Below, in pieces: positions 59,301 to 64,000 of a stretch of DNA of 64,000 bases. Position 1 is the stretch's first letter. Each line of letters opens with the position of its first letter. Source of the stretch: Trametes villosa (taxonomy: Eukaryota; Basidiomycota; Agaricomycetes; Polyporales; Polyporaceae); NCBI GenBank assembly GCA_002964805.2, contig PUDQ02000033.1:682001-746000 (forward strand). Reading direction: 5' to 3'. A program made the translations under genes and the position numbers. The notes beneath the pieces are model-generated. The model did no database searches and was not told where the DNA came from. It saw only the letters and a program-made list of their open reading frames with translations.

Positions 59301-62300
59301 ACAAGGCGCCTTCTTCCTCATCGCCGTTCTGCTGTACGAACTCGCTCTCGAGCAAGGTTTCCAGGATTACATCCCACGAGAGCACTTATAAAGGCACATG
59401 AGACGTGATTGGAGAAGTACGCAATGCAGCCACGTACAGCGCCAATGGGGGAAGTGCGGTCGGAGCTGGTTGAGGAAAGAGACCAACTTCGCACGGTCAC
59501 CTATGGGGGACTTGACAAGTGCTTCGTCCCAACAGAGCGTAATGGCATCGAAGTGGGCAGGGAGAAGCGTCTGCGCCCATGTGTCCACCGCGAGCCTCAC
59601 CTCTTCCTATCCAGAGGTTAGTACTTTATATGGCGCATAGTAGGGCAGACGTACGCGTTCGTCCTCCCATAAGGCCGAGAAGAAGTAACGGAAGATATCG
59701 ATCACGCTGGAGCGCCATTGTCGGTCCTCGACAATGAATGTGGGACTGGTCGCATCCTCGATCATTCGGAACAACCTGACTACAGCGTCCAAACTGCATC
59801 CCCACGGGTCAGAAGCCATACACGCGCAGGTGCATCCACTTACCGGGCTTCCCAGTTACTACCTTCGTCGAAGAGACTTTGTAGGAGCACCTGGAAGGGT
59901 TGCGGGTCAACGACGAGGGTTCGCAATAGAAGGCTTGTGCGGATAGTCGAGATCTGCGGGTCCTGGACCGCATAGAGCTGCCACATGCTGAACGCCGATA
60001 TCAGCTCCGATATACCCATCCCTGTGTAGGAGGGACTTACCAGGTGCAAAGCGACGGGCCATTGCGCAGAATAAAGTTGTCCACTTCGTACGACTCGACG
60101 AAGGGTGCATGGTGCATGAATGCGTCGAGGAACTTTGCCGCAAGACATGCGACGTCGTCCGAGCCAGTTTCAACGTATCCCTTCAATGCGTCTATGAGCG
60201 CGGTATTCACGATGATCGGGTCCGTGATTGTGTTGTTGCGCGCGTGCAGCTTCCTCCTACAAACAGCGATGAGCAACACGGTCTCGCGCCCGCGCATATA
60301 CTCACCTAGAGGGTAGGCCTCGGATTTCGCTCTCCTCGATTAGACCGGAAGTCTGGAGGAATGCCCTGTCGCACCCGTACAGAAGTAGGCATGACGCCAA
60401 CGACTGCCGGATGAGCTGCAAGCTGTTGTGAGGGTCAGCATTAATTCACAATTGTTCGTTGGGAGTATACTTGCGCATCAGAGACCTCGTTGCGAGACTG
60501 CAGATGAGCAATAAGCTCCTGCCCAACGTTCGTGTGAATCGCCGCAATGACGCTCTGCATGTCCTGGCGGCCCATCGACTTCAGCCAACACGACCACAGC
60601 GCCGCCTTGGTAATCAGCGAGCTCTCCTCCAGGGACACGCCGAACTTCCGCCCGAGGCTGACGAGCTGCGTGAACGTGGGCACGGAGATCTCGACGCCCG
60701 AGCGCACGAAGAGGCAGAGCCAGTGCAGCGTGCTGTCGTACCCGTCCTTGCTCTTCGTGGCGATGTCGATGATGACCCGGAGGGGGTTCACGTTCAGCAG
60801 GCTGGAGTTGTCCGTCATGGTCAGGCGCGGGTCGGCGACTGTGCTGAACCGTTGGCTTGCGGAGTCGAGCTCCTTGCTGAATAGTCGTGACAGGGACGCC
60901 AATGGCTAGGCAAGCCTCAGCACCGCGCTCATATGTCAGGTTTGAGGAGGAAAGACGTACGATCTGTTCGTCAATCTCGAGTGATGAGGCCCGCGCCAGC
61001 CACTTCTGGAAGAGGTCGTCAAAGGTCGTGAACACCACCGAAGCCTGGTTGAGCTTCAAGATGAGGTGGAGTAGTTTCTCCGTAATAACCACTTCTCTCT
61101 GCCATAGCCCATTCAGTTCCGGACGCTGCAGATATACAGCGCTACGTCGCACCTTGGATATAGGATCACGACCCTTGCCTAGGAAGAACTCATCCGCCAC
61201 TGGGAGATCCTGCGCGTGCTCAACAAGGACGTCGAACACCATAGTGGCGTACTCGTCCACTCCTTGGTCGTGCAATGCGAGCAGCCATCGTGCCGCGTAC
61301 CGGTTTGACAACGCTCGGCGCCCGGCAACGTAGTCACCACCGTTGTTGGCAGAGCTTGCGGCAGTAGGGCGCGACTGTGTAGAGGCAGGCCATGGCTGTA
61401 GATCTACGCCTGAGCGCACCCCCGGAAGACTCAGCCCCCGAGCAACATAGTCACGAAGCATGGTGGCCAGGTCGTCGTCCTGCGACATGTCAGCAACGAA
61501 AACATACACCCGCATCGTGCGAAACACCGACCTCCGACCAAATCCACGCCAGGACCGACTTCGACAACCTCCGCAACGCGTAGTCGGTAAGCATGCCGTC
61601 CGGCCAGAACTTCCGCACCAAGAGCAGCAGGCCCGCCTCATTCACCGACAGGTCGATATCAGACAGACAAGCCTCTATAGCCGAGACCAGCGTCTCGACC
61701 TCCACAGACACCTCGAGCCCAAGGGGGATCGGGAACGAGCACTGCAGGCGCTCGGGGTGTGGGCCGCCGTCAAATAGCCTGCTCTGCGAGTCGACACGCT
61801 GGAAGAAGCCAAGGTGGAAGAGGTGCGTGAGCAAATACCGCGCGGCGGCCTCGGAGTGCAGGTTCAGCTGGTCGCCGAGCTGGTCGCGCAGGTGCGCGAG
61901 CGTGACAACCTCGTACGGATACACGTTGTCGTCCGCCGCTGCGCCGTGCGCGCGCCCCGGCTGCCCGGGCGCGAGCAGGTCCGTCGAGGGCATCATGTCC
62001 GCGCCCTCGCCCGCGTCCGATGCGGGCATCTTGATCACGCTCGAGATGAAAGAGAGGATGTTCCAGTTGAAGAAGACGTGCGTGTCCGACGCGCGCAGCC
62101 GGTTCTCCGCGAAGTGGTCCGAGAGCGCGACGGAGACAGCGGGGTTGCGGGAGGAGAGGTAAACCTCGTAGAGATTGACGAGGTAGTGGATCTCGAACTC
62201 GTCGAGCGAGCCTTCCTCAAAGGTGGGGCCTTCTTGCACGACCACGATGGACCCCAGGGCGAGGCCGTTGGTGAGGATCTGCAGCTGGGTCCAGAGCACG

Positions 62301-64000
62301 GTGAAGAAGACGGATATCTCCTCGTATGTCCGCCGTGGAAGGTCCGCCTCCGTGAGGAAGAGTTCGCGGTAGTAGTCCGCAAACGACTCCCGCAGGGCGG
62401 CCCAAGAGATCGTCATGTACTTGTCGTCGATGACAACCGAGCGACAGCGCGGGAGCTCGGGGGAGGATGCGCGCGTAAGACACGCCGAGTGGACGAACTG
62501 CTTGCACGAGCCGCACTTGAGAGCCTGCATGACCGGTCCCCAGAGCGGTTCCCGGCAGACGAAGCACAGCGTCAGGCTGAAGAGATTCACCGGTCGGAAG
62601 GCGTGCTGCTCCTTGTGTACGACCTCGGGTGCGACAGCATGGCGTTGGGGAAGGATGTGGCAGAAACGGTGCACGGCGACCTTCTGCTTGCTCGCGTCCG
62701 AGGTTACGTTGTACTGCGAGAAGAAGCTGCCGTCCGGGTAGTCGTAGCAGTCGAAGTGTACCATGCCCATGCACATCGGACAGAGGAGACCGAAGCCCTC
62801 GATCGGCTGCGAGCACGAGTGGCAGTCACTCGGGGACATGCCCGCGAACAACCCTGGGGTGGAGGAGAGTGCAAAGCGCCATGGTACAAACTGGTGGGCG
62901 TATGGATGAGCGTGGTGTCGACGGGGGACGAGGGAGCCGTGGGTCTCGCGTTCGATGGCTTCGTGGTAGTTGACGGCGGGGAAGGTCTTGCTGATCGTGA
63001 GGTGGCCGATCGCATGGGGCCAATAGGACAGCAGGAGACTGATGGCAGCGTATCTTGCTCGAGGATTGTGGTAGGCGACCACAGCCAAGGTGTCTAGATA
63101 CGCGTCCGGCTTGCTCTCCGCTATTCGACTCAGTAAACGATGGAAACGATGCAAAGTGGACGATTTCGTTGTGGTGAGGTCGATGCTCTCCAGGATGGCC
63201 GCAAGTAGTGGCGGTATGAGAGATGAGAGGTGATACACCGAGAGTTCCTGCAGCGGTGCAGACGTCGCCCGCAGAGCAACATCTTCAGGCGACAGTGCCT
63301 GAGTCCACCGTCTCCAGGTTGCGCCTGAGTTGGGGGCACCAGAGTCTTCCTTCACTTCGTCCACTAGGATGGATACCATGGGCGGCTCGGAGTTGGACAT
63401 CGAATCATGATATGACAGGTCTACTCAATACTCAGCCGTACATCTTGGATAGGACAGGGCAGGACTCCGCACCTGCCGAGGGAGAAGTCAGCTGGCGGGT
63501 GCCTTGTATGCTCCTCAAATCCGCGAGTATATTGCCAAGCACCCCATCGTCGAAGAACGACAGTAGGCGAGTATGCATCTCAGGACTGAAGGTGAGGAAG
63601 GCAGGGAGCAGGGCAAAGCCAATCTGTGAGATAACTCGTGGATCATGTCGATGAGCATGCAGCAGGAACTGCGCTACGTCCAGTGTAACGGCCTGAAGTG
63701 AATTCGGAGGTCGGGAGGGGCGGGGCGATGATATCTTGTAGCGGCAGTCCTCGGTGATTACGGACGCGAGGAGGGAGATACATTGCGACAAAAGCTGGGG
63801 GGCTCGGACGACGCCAGGTTCGGACTCCCTGCCGACGGACGGAGAGCGCGACCTCGAGCCGCGTCCTACAGACACGCTCCTGCGGCGCATGAAAGACTCT
63901 CTGATCTTTTCACTGTTGCTTCGTTGCGTCTGTGGGGCATTGCTGTGAAGCGTTCAGCGCGGGCTTCGTCGGGTAAGGATGTTCGCAACGAACCTATCAT
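56389..64000 (-). CDS. giant zinc-finger/helical-repeat protein, possibly UNC80-like (5' end outside window)
   Basis: Not firmly recognised. The frame enters from the right edge; an ATG at 63890 (MRRRSVSVGRGSRSRS) is possible, but the frame is open upstream to an acceptor-like site near 63944. About 2,200 aa lie in the window, mostly Leu-rich helices of HEAT/ARM style. Two C1-like zinc modules are visible: CHSC...CPMC...HFDC...HRFC (62660-62824) and CFVC...CGSC...HSAC (62480-62566). The intron after 63482 joins TSPSA to DLSYHDSMSNSE. The C-terminus has IWTSVGDLFLFLRQSRSV followed by IARVVRNLKDSPMVDSLDYF, ending RGRRVAS at 56389. The overall size, solenoid character and C-terminal layout recall UNC80, the NALCN channel partner; this is inference only. 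Alternatives are any large HEAT-repeat scaffold. Convergent with DPM2, 71 bp apart. Confidence 0.6.

Noticed and set aside
61814..63097. 427-residue open frame on the + strand
   Set aside because: Antisense shadow of the giant gene; Val/Glu/Arg-rich composition caused by GC-rich third positions, no domain, no splice context.

Overview
The window looks like nuclear DNA from a filamentous basidiomycete, most likely an Agaricomycete. Genes are dense and lie on both strands. They are cut by many 50-70 nt introns with GTRNGY donors and YAG acceptors, coding sequence is GC-rich, and several proteins carry long Pro/Ser/Gln-rich disordered stretches. There are no operons, CRISPR arrays or bacterial-type signals. 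All calls come from reading translations and splice sites by eye; no database search was run.

Layout from left to right (+ or - strand): PRI2 primase large subunit (-, cut by the window start); RTS1-type PP2A B56 subunit (-); a conserved fungal protein of unknown function with a Pro-Gly-Met tail (+); mitochondrial citrate synthase (-); SEC66 (+); a USP7/Ubp15-type deubiquitinase (-); a very large disordered protein (+); an intron-containing tRNA-Val(CAC) (+); a 1.1-kb fold-back element with long inverted arms flanked by TA; a GT15 Golgi mannosyltransferase (+); PIK1 PI 4-kinase (-); TRS120 TRAPPII subunit (+); VPS55 (-); a BimC/Eg5 kinesin-5 (-); ELF1 (+); a conventional kinesin-1 (+); a Puf3/Pumilio-type PUF protein (+); SEC16 (+); OST3/6 (-); DPM2 (+); and a giant protein with two C1-like zinc fingers (-, cut by the window end).

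Secretory-pathway genes are over-represented: SEC66, GT15, PIK1, TRS120, VPS55, SEC16, OST3 and DPM2. Two head-to-head pairs join functionally related genes across short shared promoters: OST3/DPM2 (ER N-glycosylation and dolichol-mannose) and PIK1/TRS120 (trans-Golgi traffic). A recurring gene design is a tiny first coding exon (3, 7, 21, 22, 35 or 45 nt), the extreme being DPM2, whose first coding exon is only the ATG.

The least explained items are the fold-back element, the giant zinc-finger protein (possibly a fungal UNC80-like channel partner), and two unrecognised proteins at 3785-5226 and 15331-19976.
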